From assembly GCF_000332155.1 (NCBI RefSeq), contig NZ_KB235904.1, positions 1,696,721-1,760,720 of the forward strand: a stretch of DNA of 64,000 bases, written 5' to 3'. Positions within the stretch are counted from its first letter, which is position 1. Each line of letters starts with the position of its first letter. The notes beneath the pieces are model-generated. The model did not search any database, was not told where the DNA came from, and was given only the letters and a program-made list of their open reading frames with translations. Origin of the DNA: Kamptonema formosum PCC 6407. GTDB lineage: Bacteria > Cyanobacteriota > Cyanobacteriia > Cyanobacteriales > Microcoleaceae. The translations under genes and the position numbers were made by a program. Positions 19,090 through 27,423 of the stretch are shown here, one piece after another.

Positions 19090-19962
19090 TTATGCAGTTT
19101 TGTTAGCGCGGCGGCGACGTGCGGCGATTATTCCACTAGCACCCAAGGCTAAACCTGCCATTGTCATCGGTTCGGGTACTGCTTCTGCTGCTCCACCTAT
19201 TACTTTAAAGTCAGGGCCATTATCGCCAAGGGAGCCGTTAGTGCTCACTTGAATTGCACCAATCGGGCCGCTCACTCCTAAATCTGCTAAGCTAACACCC
19301 CATGCGCCCACATTTTGAGAACCGCCAATTTCTTGGGTGTTAATACTATATCCAGCCTTTCCCCAACTACTGGAATTAAGAGTTAGAAGATTTCCAATCA
19401 GGTTTCCCATAGCATCCAAAGCTTGAACTCTAAGGGTGCTATTCATACCCCGTTCCCAGAAGAATAAGTTTGCTACTGCTGTAGTAAACGATAGGTTAAG
19501 TTTAAACGAACCCGCATCTTCAGTGTCGATAATGTTGTTAAGGTTATTGTTGCCAAGATAAGCAGCCATTTCGCTTCCAGTTGGGTTCTTAATTCCCGAT
19601 ACATCTACTGCTTGTCCATTAACTATCGGGGAACTGGCGTTATCACCTTTATCTGTACTGGCTGCGCCGCTATTATCGTTACTTTTTGTCTTATCTTCAG
19701 GGTTGCTTGTTTGCGTATTCGGGTTTAAACCACTTTTAACTGGTGTATTGTTGATGATGTCTACAGCCTTGACGAAAGCAAAATCGCTGGTTGTTTTACC
19801 GCCGTATGTAACTGACTTTAACCAAATATCACTTTTAGCATCTGGTACGCTGGGAGTTGTCAAGTTAGTTGTAAAATTAAATGCCTTAGCTGGTGATTGA
19901 AATGCAAGCGTGCCTAAAGTAGCAGCAAGAGTAGCTAAGGTTGGGAGTAGTTTGGTATTCAT
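19090..19962 (-). CDS. PEP-CTERM exosortase-dependent surface protein
   Basis: 290 residues. A signal peptide (MNTKLLPTLATLAATLGTLAF, likely cut after SPAKA) precedes a secreted beta-rich body. The C-terminus is a classic PEP-CTERM sorting signal: AVPEPMTMAGLALGASG followed by IIAARRRRANK, that is motif, membrane span and basic tail. The conserved segments GAASTDKGD, NNLNNIIDTED and NLFFWERGMNSTLRVQALD match, from memory, the cyanobacterial exosortase-dependent surface protein XDP2. Exosortase would anchor or release it at the cell surface, probably in the extracellular matrix. No exosortase gene lies in the window. It reads leftwards from a 900-base gene-free region. Confidence 0.88.
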   Translation of the reverse strand: MNTKLLPTLATLAATLGTLAFQSPAKAFNFTTNLTTPSVPDAKSDIWLKSVTYGGKTTSDFAFVKAVDIINNTPVKSGLNPNTQTSNPEDKTKSNDNSGAASTDKGDNASSPIVNGQAVDVSGIKNPTGSEMAAYLGNNNLNNIIDTEDAGSFKLNLSFTTAVANLFFWERGMNSTLRVQALDAMGNLIGNLLTLNSSSWGKAGYSINTQEIGGSQNVGAWGVSLADLGVSGPIGAIQVSTNGSLGDNGPDFKVIGGAAEAVPEPMTMAGLALGASGIIAARRRRANKTA

Positions 19963-20362
19963 GGTGATTAGTGATAAGTGGGTGAAAATTTGCTATATTT
20001 TTATTATCTATTAATTTTTGATTAGTGTTCCTATAGAGGTCAGTTTTAGGAGAATCTTCATTGAGGCTTCACTGCTACTTCACACAAGGTAAATTCAGGC
20101 TCTTAGTTTTTAAATGCTTTGTTTATTAAGAGAGTAACAGAGTTTAAATACTTCGGTAATTACCTTGATTTTCTTAATTCTATGAATCAATTTTGATCGT
20201 GTTTACGTATGATTGCTGAGAGTGTGAACTTGAAGATATAGAAACAATCAAAGGGAAAGCAAGACTATCTTAGATAAAATAGGGGGGTGTAACCCTTACA
20301 GGCTAAGCCTCCACACTATTCTGAACTCGCTCTGCGCCTGTCTCTGTGTACTTAGGTAGGAT
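19963..20362. other. Gene-free upstream region of the PEP-CTERM gene
   Basis: An AT-rich stretch without a supported gene, presumably carrying the leftward promoter of the surface-protein gene. No confident promoter motif or RNA was identified. Confidence 0.35.
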
Positions 20363-20471
20363 AGGACTTAGGCACCCAACCAAAGAAACCGGGTTTTTAC
20401 GAAAATATTTCGCCCGTATCCCCAGAAGCTCTCAAAAACCCGGTTTCTGGAGCCATGAGCGTAAGCCCTAG
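20363..20471. repeat. Palindromic dispersed repeat (AAACCGGGTTTTT family), copy 2
   Basis: Same architecture as the copy at 18962: GGACTTAGGCACCCAACC, then AAACCGGGTTTTT, then AAAAACCCGGTTTCTGG and GAGCGTAAGCCC. The inner and outer arms are conserved and the loop differs, which fits a mobile palindromic element. Confidence 0.75.
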
Positions 20472-20622
20472 TAAAGTTGCTTTGAGGCATTGCCATCAAG
20501 TCAGACTATGTATAGGAAGCGAGGGACTAGGGACTATAATGCTTATGGCCAGGGAAGAAAGCGCTTAAAATCTAGGGATTGCTTCTAAAAGTAACCATTT
20601 TAGCCTTTCCCCTCTTCCCATC

Positions 20623-20798
20623 GGTGTCAACTTAAAGTCAAACCCTGAATCCGACAGGGGTTAAAACCCCTGTCTCAAAGATCAAGTCCTCTGAAGAGGA
20701 CTAATAAATTTAACAATTTTCTTCAGTCCTCTTCAGAGGACTTTAGCTATTAGACAGGGGTTTTAACCCCTGACGGGCTTTCGGCTTAAGTTGACACC
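20623..20798. repeat. 176-bp nested palindromic element (GGTGTCAACTTAA ends)
   Basis: The outer ends GGTGTCAACTTAA and TTAAGTTGACACC are perfect 13-base inverted repeats. Inside are a second inverted pair (CAGGGGTTAAAACCCCTG, itself palindromic) and a third (AGTCCTCTGAAGAGGACT and AGTCCTCTTCAGAGGACT). It can fold over its full length. A second copy at 59934-60034 plus 61690-61740 is split by an IS110 element. No coding potential. Confidence 0.85.
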
Positions 20799-20865
20799 AA
20801 TTCCCTCTTCCCTCTTCCCTCTTCCTTCTTCCCTAGCCCCTAGCCCCTAGCCCCTAGCCCCTCGT
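20799..20865. repeat. CTTCCCT / CCCTAGCC tandem runs
   Basis: Short tandem runs of CTTCCCT and of CCCTAGCC end just before the ATG of the cyclodehydratase gene at 20874, so they form its immediate leader. No clear ribosome site is visible between them and the ATG. Confidence 0.55.
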
Positions 20866-20873
20866 TATAGACT

Positions 20874-23177
20874 ATGTTCAATCGCATTCAATTCAATCCT
20901 GCTTACGCTGTCGAAGCTATAGAGCCCGATCGCGTGTTTTTTGTCTCCGAAAAAGGCGCTGGTTGGTTGCGCGATCGCCTATATCAGAAATTGGCTAGTC
21001 TGATTGATGGCGATCGCGACAGCGATAAAATTATTGATGCTATTCTTCTAGAGTTACTGGCAGACCAAGAATCCGACCCTGAAAATACGGCTTTCTTTCA
21101 AGATGCTCTCAATACCAGCATCAAAACCCAATACGCTCTGTTTCAAATGGAGAAACAGGGCTATATTCAGTTAGAAGACAATCCTCTGCCGCCGGATTTA
21201 GCCATCTTCTGTCATCATCTCAATATTGCCCCTGCTGATGTGCAGCAGCGATTGCAATCGACCAAAGTAGCTGTAAAATCATTCAGTTCAGTTCCGGCAG
21301 AAGCCTTGATTAATCTGCTGGAATCTCTGCATATTGAAGTTGCAGAAACAGGGGATATTACCGTAGTTTTAGCGGACAATTATCTCGATCCTAGACTAGA
21401 GGAATTTAACCAAAAAGCTTTACAGTCGCAATCTACTTGGATGTTAGTTAAACCCTTGGGGATAACTCCTTGGCTCGGCCCCATATTTGCCCCGGAAAAA
21501 ACAGGTTGCTGGCATTGTTTAGCTAAACGATTACAAGACAACAACCCTGTGGAAAGTTTTATCGAAAGGCATAAAGACATTCCCCCCATCAATCCTCCCC
21601 TTGCTACTCTCAATTCTACTAAACAAACTGCCCTGAGCATGGCAGCTACGGAGGTGTTTAAATGGATTGCCCAAGGAGAGAATCGCAGATTAACTAGCAC
21701 TCTGGTAAGTTATGATGCGATCGCGCTCCAAACTCAAGATCACATCCTCGTTAAACGTCCCCAATGTCCTACTTGTGGAGAGATGGCTAAGGGATTAGCG
21801 AAGAAACCCCGCCCCGTAGTTTTAGGACATCGGAAGAAAAACTTTACAGAGGATGGCGGACACCGTTTTTGTTCTCCAGAAGAAACCCTGAGAAAATATC
21901 AACATCATATTAGCCCGATTACTGGAGTTGTGCGGGGATTGAGTAAGATTCAAACTAATGCTCTCAATCATACCTATGTGGCTAAACATCATTTTCTCAC
22001 GGTTTTTGACGATTTAGAAAACTTACAAAAAAATCTCGGCGGTCGAAGTTCTGGTAAAGGAAAAACCGATGCTCAAGCTAGAGCCAGCGGTTTTTGTGAG
22101 GCTATTGAACGGTATTCTGGAGTTTTTCAGGGAGATGAAATCAGAGAAAAAAGTAGTTACAATAAATTAGGCGATCGCGCCATTCATCCCAACGATTGCA
22201 TGAACTTCAGCGAACAGCAATATCAACATCGGCAACAATGGAATGCTGAATGTCAAGGTTGGTTTCAAAAAGTTCCAGAACCCTTCGATCCAGACAGAGA
22301 AATTGATTGGACACCTGTTTGGTCTTTGACTCATCAAACCTTCAAATATTTGCCCACAGCTTATTGCTATTATGGCTATTCTCCAGGCTATCAACCTGAC
22401 TGTTGGGCAGACTCTAATGGTTGTGCGGCGGGTAACACCATTGAAGAAGCAATTCTGCAAGGTTTCATGGAATTAGTCGAGCGGGATGCTGTGGCTTTGT
22501 GGTGGTATAATCGGCTTCAGAAACCCCAAGTCGATCTAGATAGTTTTGACGATCCTTATTTCCCAAACTTGAGACAATATTATCAAAGTATCAATCGGGA
22601 ACTGACGATTTTAGACCTGACTAGCGACTTAAATATTCCCACTTTTGCGGCGGTGACGTGGAGGTGCGATCGCCCAGTCGAAGACATTGTAATCGGCTAT
22701 GGTACTCATTTTGACCCCAAGATTGCTCTCAGTCGCGCTTTAACGGAAGTCAATCAAATTCTACCTAATGTTTTATTTGCTCAAGCTGATGGTAGTACCC
22801 AATATCCGGCTTCTCCCGATCCTCTAGCTGTAGAATGGTGGAAAACTGCTACTATGGCTAATCAACCCTATTTAATTCCCGATCCAAATACTACTCCTAA
22901 AGTTTGGGCAGATTATCCCGTAATGGCAACTAACGATCTCTTAGATGATGTCAAGCTTTGTCAACAAATAGTAGAAAGTAAGGGCATGGAAATGTTAGTT
23001 TTAGACCAAACTCGTCCTGATGTTGGACTGCGGGTAGCTAAGGTAATTATTCCTGGTATGCGGCATATGTGGAAGCGATTAGATGCAGGAAGACTTTATG
23101 ATGTTCCCGTGCAATTGGGTTGGTTGCCAGCACCGCTTTTAGAGGATCAATTGAATCCCGTGCCAATGTGGATGTAA
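20874..23177 (+). CDS. Fused TOMM cyclodehydratase (E1-like leader-binding plus YcaO)
   Basis: 767 residues in the PatD/TruD-like architecture. The N-terminal region (about 1-110) looks like a winged-helix leader-peptide-binding (RRE) segment. Next is an E1-like 'TOMM precursor leader peptide-binding' domain with a four-Cys zinc site, C212/C215 (GCWHC) and C298/C301 (CPTC). From about 330 follows a YcaO domain with the ATP-binding stretch SGKGKTDAQARASGFCEAIE (393-412), AAGNTIEEAILQGFMELVER and a proline-rich C-terminus NPVPMWM. YcaO enzymes use ATP to cyclise Cys/Ser/Thr of a precursor peptide into azolines. No precursor peptide, dehydrogenase or PatA/PatG protease was found nearby, so it appears to be an orphan acting on a distant substrate. 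Start: first ATG, giving the full family length. Confidence 0.88.
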   Translation: MFNRIQFNPAYAVEAIEPDRVFFVSEKGAGWLRDRLYQKLASLIDGDRDSDKIIDAILLELLADQESDPENTAFFQDALNTSIKTQYALFQMEKQGYIQLEDNPLPPDLAIFCHHLNIAPADVQQRLQSTKVAVKSFSSVPAEALINLLESLHIEVAETGDITVVLADNYLDPRLEEFNQKALQSQSTWMLVKPLGITPWLGPIFAPEKTGCWHCLAKRLQDNNPVESFIERHKDIPPINPPLATLNSTKQTALSMAATEVFKWIAQGENRRLTSTLVSYDAIALQTQDHILVKRPQCPTCGEMAKGLAKKPRPVVLGHRKKNFTEDGGHRFCSPEETLRKYQHHISPITGVVRGLSKIQTNALNHTYVAKHHFLTVFDDLENLQKNLGGRSSGKGKTDAQARASGFCEAIERYSGVFQGDEIREKSSYNKLGDRAIHPNDCMNFSEQQYQHRQQWNAECQGWFQKVPEPFDPDREIDWTPVWSLTHQTFKYLPTAYCYYGYSPGYQPDCWADSNGCAAGNTIEEAILQGFMELVERDAVALWWYNRLQKPQVDLDSFDDPYFPNLRQYYQSINRELTILDLTSDLNIPTFAAVTWRCDRPVEDIVIGYGTHFDPKIALSRALTEVNQILPNVLFAQADGSTQYPASPDPLAVEWWKTATMANQPYLIPDPNTTPKVWADYPVMATNDLLDDVKLCQQIVESKGMEMLVLDQTRPDVGLRVAKVIIPGMRHMWKRLDAGRLYDVPVQLGWLPAPLLEDQLNPVPMWM

Positions 23178-23276
23178 GCAATGCCGAGTAAAAAAAGTCT
23201 GCTTTCATTGCCTAATTTCTGGTAATTTTACTGGGTCAGGACTTAGATTATGTCCGGTTAAATGAGCGTAATTCCT

Positions 23277-23472
23277 GTAGGGGCGGGTTCGCCGAAATAT
23301 TTGACACCCATCGAACAATCATAAAAACCCGCCCCCACCCCACGAAAAAATCAACAATTAATTAAATTTAATTGTTATTCAGCGATCATTATTCGGGATT
23401 ATTCGTTGGGTGGGGGCGGGTTTTTTAAGGTTATTGGTAGGTGACATAATTGATCGGCGAACCCGCCCCTAC
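23277..23472. repeat. Nested inverted repeat (GTAGGGGCGGGTTCGCCGA ends)
   Basis: The outer arms GTAGGGGCGGGTTCGCCGA (23277-) and TCGGCGAACCCGCCCCTAC (ending 23472) are perfect complements. The inner arms AACCCGCCCCCACCC and GGGTGGGGGCGGGTTTTTT are also complementary, with an AATTAATTAAATTTAATT-like core. This MITE-like palindrome fills most of the 344-base gap and could terminate transcription of the cyclodehydratase gene. Confidence 0.85.
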
Positions 23473-23521
23473 TCCATATCCTAATAATATAATGTGAAAT
23501 AAGACTTTCTCTGGTATCGTC

Positions 23522-24361
23522 ATGCTACAACAGCGATCGCCAATTCCCCAGACAGAAACGCCTCTGCCGCCGAAGCAGACGTTGCCAACAATGTACGATC
23601 TCCCTAGTGAAGATGCGGAGGAACCTGGTTTGCCTGATGAGTTTCATAGCTGGCAACCTCAGTTGCTATCGCGCACGTTACAATTGCCAGATTATCCGAG
23701 CGATCGCATCTTTGTCGGTTCAGATTTAAACTTGTACTATGATGTCCATCATTCTCTGTGGCACAAGCGTCCCGATTGGTTTCTAGTTGTGGATGTTTCT
23801 CGGTTGTACGAAGAGACGGATTTGCGCTCTAGTTACGTGGTTTGGCAAGAAGGTACAAATCCGTTTTTAGTGGTGGAATTGCTGTCGCCGGGAACGGAAA
23901 AAGAAGATTTGGGGCAATTTGTAGAAGCGGAAGTAGATGCTACTGAGGAGAATAATGGACAACCAACGCGAGAAATACCGCCGAGAAAGTGGGATGTTTA
24001 CGAGCGGATTTTGCGCGTACCTTATTATGCGGTATTTAGTCGGTATAGCGATCGCTTGCGGATTTTTAAACTCGATGGTGGGCGCTATCAAGAACTAATC
24101 CTAGATGCTGACAATCCTCGGTTTTGGATTCCCGAACTCAAATTGGGTTTGGGAGTTTGGCAAGGGGATTTTGAGGGGATTAATCGGCGCTGGTTGCGCT
24201 GGTATGATAGTGTGGGAAATTGGGTACAAACAGATGCGGAATTTGCGATCGCACAGGCAGAACGAGAACGACAAAAGCGGCTAGAATTAGCTGAGAAGTT
24301 AAAGTCGCTTTCTCTCGAACAGTTAACAATTTTGGGCATTAGCCCCTCAGATTTGGAATGA
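23522..24361 (+). CDS. Uma2/DUF820-family putative PD-(D/E)XK endonuclease
   Basis: 279 residues. The restriction-endonuclease-like core of the family is visible: SDRIFVGSDLNLYYD, RPDWFLVVDV (acidic), NPFLVVELLSPGTEKED (the E in VVELLSP), KWDVYERILRVPYYAVFSRYSDRLRIFKLDGGRY. The C-terminal helix (AQAERERQKRLELAEKLKSL) is the charged coil typical of cyanobacterial members. Uma2 proteins are extremely expanded in cyanobacteria; their nuclease role is predicted by fold and the biological role is unknown. The stop lies 7 bases before the next ATG, so it is probably co-transcribed with the amidohydrolase. Confidence 0.85.
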   Translation: MLQQRSPIPQTETPLPPKQTLPTMYDLPSEDAEEPGLPDEFHSWQPQLLSRTLQLPDYPSDRIFVGSDLNLYYDVHHSLWHKRPDWFLVVDVSRLYEETDLRSSYVVWQEGTNPFLVVELLSPGTEKEDLGQFVEAEVDATEENNGQPTREIPPRKWDVYERILRVPYYAVFSRYSDRLRIFKLDGGRYQELILDADNPRFWIPELKLGLGVWQGDFEGINRRWLRWYDSVGNWVQTDAEFAIAQAERERQKRLELAEKLKSLSLEQLTILGISPSDLE

Positions 24362-24368
24362 TTGTCTT

Positions 24369-25454
24369 ATGCTGAACGGATATCGAATTCTTGATGCTGA
24401 TTCTCACGTTTTTGAACCCTCTCAAATGTGGGCAAAATATCTCGCCCCTGAATTTAAGCAATTTGCTCCCTCCCCAGATATGAGAATTCAAGGGGAAAAG
24501 ATTACTAATCAGGTTTCTGAGCAAGTTGAAAAAGTTGGTAATAAGCAGATGATGGAGGCTCACCCTAATTCTTATTTGAAGCGCTTTGATGTGGAATCCC
24601 ACGTTCAAGCAATGGTAGAAATGGGAGTCGATATAGCATTTGTTTATCCTACTTTTGGACTGTGGTTGTGGTCAATTGATAGTATGGCTCCAGAAGTAGC
24701 CGGAGCCTTTACTAGCGCTTACAATCACTGGTTATATGAAGAATTTTGTAGTTACGATCCCGACAGGTTAAAAGGTGTGGGAGCAATTAATCTTCATGCC
24801 CCAGAAAAGATGGTTGCGGAATTACATAAAATTGCTGAATTTGGATGGAAAGCGGTGTTTTTGCGCCCCAATCCAGTTAAAGGTAGACTTTTGAGTGATG
24901 TTGCCTACGAGCCATTTTGGACTGCTTGCGAAGAGTTAGGAATTGCTATTGGTATCCATGAATCCACTCATAGTTTGTTACCAACTACAGGCGCAGATCG
25001 ATTTCAGACTCGCTTTGCTACTCACGCCTGTTCTCATCCTATGGAACAAATGATGGCACTTTTAGCGCTGATTGAAGGGGGAGTATTAGAACGTCATCCT
25101 TTGTTGAGAGTAGCATTTTTAGAATCGGGTTGCGGTTGGTTGCCCTATTGGTTGTGGAGATTGGATGAAGAGTATCGGAATTTACATTGGGAAGTTAGCC
25201 ACAATGTTAAGATGCTGCCTTCAGATTATTTTCGTCGGCAGTGCTTTATTGCTGTTGAGCCGACGGAACCTTATCTGGGTCAAATTATCGATTACATTGG
25301 TGCTGATAATTTGATTTTTGGTTCTGACTATCCCCACATGGATCATCAGCCAGATATTGTTAACAAAATGATAGAACTTGAAGATAGTTTGTCTAAAGAA
25401 ACGGTAGAAAAGATTGTTTGGGATAATCCTCGTCGTTTCTATGGCTTGTATTGA
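24369..25454 (+). CDS. Amidohydrolase-family (ACMSD-like) metal-dependent hydrolase/decarboxylase
   Basis: 361 residues with a TIM-barrel amidohydrolase_2 fold. Metal-site features are DADSHVFEP near the N-terminus, the His in AIGIHESTH, and the terminal NLIFGSDYPHMDHQPD motif with the conserved Asp. The family includes aminocarboxymuconate-semialdehyde decarboxylase and related C-C hydrolases/decarboxylases; the substrate cannot be specified. It starts 7 bases after the Uma2 gene. A decayed copy of its 3' third lies at about 27005-27291, on the far side of the nuclease gene. Confidence 0.85.
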   Translation: MLNGYRILDADSHVFEPSQMWAKYLAPEFKQFAPSPDMRIQGEKITNQVSEQVEKVGNKQMMEAHPNSYLKRFDVESHVQAMVEMGVDIAFVYPTFGLWLWSIDSMAPEVAGAFTSAYNHWLYEEFCSYDPDRLKGVGAINLHAPEKMVAELHKIAEFGWKAVFLRPNPVKGRLLSDVAYEPFWTACEELGIAIGIHESTHSLLPTTGADRFQTRFATHACSHPMEQMMALLALIEGGVLERHPLLRVAFLESGCGWLPYWLWRLDEEYRNLHWEVSHNVKMLPSDYFRRQCFIAVEPTEPYLGQIIDYIGADNLIFGSDYPHMDHQPDIVNKMIELEDSLSKETVEKIVWDNPRRFYGLY

Positions 25455-25506
25455 TTAGCTAATAGTAGCACGTCTAGTCTAAAATGTTGGGTTATCCCAG
25501 TTCCTA

Positions 25507-25529
25507 GAGACGTTCCACCGGAACGTCTC
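25507..25529. repeat. Small palindrome GAGACGTTCC...GGAACGTCTC
   Basis: A perfect 10-base inverted repeat with a 3-base spacer, in the gap between the amidohydrolase and the Rpn-type nuclease gene. Similar palindromes are scattered through cyanobacterial genomes. There is no T-run, so it is not a convincing terminator. Confidence 0.6.
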
Positions 25530-25563
25530 CACTACATATCCCAAAGAAAGAAAATTAGCGGCA

Positions 25564-26496
25564 ATGATTGACCACGATCGCTTATTTAAAGAATTGATAA
25601 CTACCTTTTTCTGGGAATTTATCCAGTTATTTTTCCCAGAAGTAGCTGCTTATCTAGACCAAGATTCGATTACTTTTCTGGACAAAGAAGTATTTACTGA
25701 TATCACTGCCGGAGAAAGATACGAAACCGATATTGTTGCCCAAGGCAAATTTAGAGGGCAAGAATCTTGTTTTTTGATACATATAGAACACCAAGCCCAA
25801 GAACAAGCCGATTTTGGGGAACGAATGTTTCGCTATTTCTCCCGCTTGTCAGAAAAATATCACTTACCAGTTTATCCGATCGCGATTTTTTCCTACCCTT
25901 ATCCCCTTGCCCTAGAGCCCAATGCCTATCAAGTGGCATTCCCGAACAAAGTAGTGCTAAAGTTTAACTATGATGTTGTGCAACTCAACCAACTCAACTG
26001 GCGGGATTTCCTGCGACAGGAGAATCCGGTAGCGGCGGCGCTGATGGCAAAAATGCGAATTGACAAGAGCGATCGCCGTCGGGTTAAATATGAGTGTTTG
26101 CGGTTGATGGCAACATTGAAAATAAATCCAGCTAAAATGAAACTAATTGCTGGGTTTGTGGATGTTTATCTGCGGTTGAATGCAGAAGAAGAGAGATTGT
26201 TTAAGGCGGATATTGCTCAGTTGGAACCAGAAAAAGAGGCAGTAGTTATGGACATTGTGACTAGCTGGATGGAGGAAGGTTTGCGACAAGGTTTGCAACA
26301 AGGTTTGCAACAGGGTTTGCAACAGGGTGAATTAGCAATTATTCAACGTCAGCTTACACGACGAATTGGGGCTATTCCTCCAGAGTTACAAGAGAAAATC
26401 AGTCAGTTGTCTTTAGTCCAATTAGAAAACTTAGGAGAGGCATTGCTGAATTTTTCCTCAGTAGAAGATTTAAGAAACTGGCTGCAACAAATTTAA
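25564..26496 (+). CDS. Rpn-type (transposase_31/PDDEXK) nuclease-like protein
   Basis: 310 residues. The N-terminal nuclease-like domain has DHDRLFKELITTFFWEFIQLFFPEV, then the acidic YETDIVAQGKFRG and SCFLIHIEHQAQEQADFGERMFRY, which fit the PD-(D/E)XK order D...E-x-Q. The C-terminus carries QGL-QQ-GLQQ repeats and a DUF4351-like helical end (LTRRIGAIPPELQEKISQLSLVQLENLGEALLNF). Rpn proteins are recombination-promoting nucleases; many cyanobacterial ones are multicopy and of unknown role. The 3' half, from the AAGAGCGATCGCCGTC at 26065, is tandemly duplicated immediately downstream. A Gln-rich repeat differs by one unit between copies. Confidence 0.82.
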   Translation: MIDHDRLFKELITTFFWEFIQLFFPEVAAYLDQDSITFLDKEVFTDITAGERYETDIVAQGKFRGQESCFLIHIEHQAQEQADFGERMFRYFSRLSEKYHLPVYPIAIFSYPYPLALEPNAYQVAFPNKVVLKFNYDVVQLNQLNWRDFLRQENPVAAALMAKMRIDKSDRRRVKYECLRLMATLKINPAKMKLIAGFVDVYLRLNAEEERLFKADIAQLEPEKEAVVMDIVTSWMEEGLRQGLQQGLQQGLQQGELAIIQRQLTRRIGAIPPELQEKISQLSLVQLENLGEALLNFSSVEDLRNWLQQI

Positions 26497-26508
26497 TTCT
26501 AACAATTC

Positions 26509-26928
26509 AAAAGCGATCGCCGTCGAGTTAAATATGAGTGTTTGCGGTTGATGGCAACATTGAAAATAAATCCAGCTAAAATGAAACTAATTGCTGGGTT
26601 TGTGGATGTTTATCTGCGGTTGAATGCAGAAGAAGAGATATTGTTTAAGGCGGATATTGCTCAGTTGGAACCAGAAAAAGAGGCAGTAGTTATGGACATT
26701 GTGACTAGCTGGATGGAGGAAGGTTTGCGACAGGGTTTGCAACAAGGTTTGCAACAGGGTGAATTAGCAATTGTTCAACTCCTACTTACACAGCGAATTG
26801 GAACTATTCCCCCAGAGTTACAAGAGATAGTCAGTCAGTTATCTTTAGCCCAATTAGAAAATTTAGCCAAGGCATTGCTGAATTTTTCCTCGACAGAAGA
26901 TTTAAGAAACTGGCTGCAACAAATTTAA
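26509..26928 (+). pseudogene. Tandem duplicate of the Rpn-type gene 3' half
   Basis: It starts with AAAAGCGATCGCCGTC, matching 26065 in the full gene, and repeats the C-terminal part (CLRLMATLKINPAKMKLIAGFVDVYL to NWLQQI) with one fewer GLQQ unit (12 bases) and scattered substitutions. A 128-residue frame from ATG 26542 is open, but the nuclease core is missing. A third copy of the 16-base AAGAGCGATCGCCGTC sits at 26941, after which similarity ends. Confidence 0.85.
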
Positions 26929-27004
26929 TATTCACAATTCAAGAGCGATCGCCGTCTATTCTATAGCGGTTCTCGATCTCTGTTGCATTATCAAAGGACA
27001 TAAA

Positions 27005-27291
27005 TAAATGTATCGAAGTTTACATTGAGAAGTGAGCGATCGCGTTAAGGTGCTGCTCTCAGAGTATTTTCGTCGCCAGTGCTTTATTGCCGTTGAGCCG
27101 ACGGAAGCTTATCTGGGTCAAATTATCGATCGCATCGGTGCCGATAACTTGATTTTTGGTTCCGACTATCCCCACATGGATGGTCAGCTCGATATTGTTT
27201 AAAAAACGATCGCGCTCGAAAATAGTTTGTCTAAAGAAACGGTACAAAAGATTGTTTGGAACAATCCTCGGCGTTTCTACGGCTTGCATTG
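27005..27291 (+). pseudogene. Decayed copy of the amidohydrolase 3' third
   Basis: It aligns with 25172-25454: the read-through translation keeps YFRRQCFIAVEPTE, YLGQII and LIFGSDYPHMD, and ends NNPRRFYGLH. It has no start, is broken by an in-frame stop (GATATTGTTTAA where the intact gene has GATATTGTTAAC), and contains extra GATCGC sites absent from the intact copy. It has no coding role. Confidence 0.85.
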
Positions 27292-27370
27292 ATTAGCCAG
27301 TAATAGCGGCAAAAATTATTGTTAAAAGTTATTAAGATATTCAAATTATCTGAGATAACTTTTGGTTTCA

Positions 27371-27379
27371 TGTTACAAT
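27371..27379 (+). promoter_or_regulatory. Extended -10 promoter candidate for the first paralogue
   Basis: TG-T-TACAAT, an extended -10 matching 5 of 6 consensus bases, lies 45 bases before the ATG at 27424. No good -35 is present, as is usual for extended -10 promoters. Confidence 0.4.
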
Positions 27380-27423
27380 ACCGTGAACTTCAGGCTCATC
27401 TACAAAAAATAAGGAGACATATT

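Noticed and set aside
20874-23177. Cyanobactin (patellamide-type) cluster
   Set aside because: The enzyme resembles PatD/TruD, but no PatA/PatG protease, PatE precursor or PatF-like gene is in the window.
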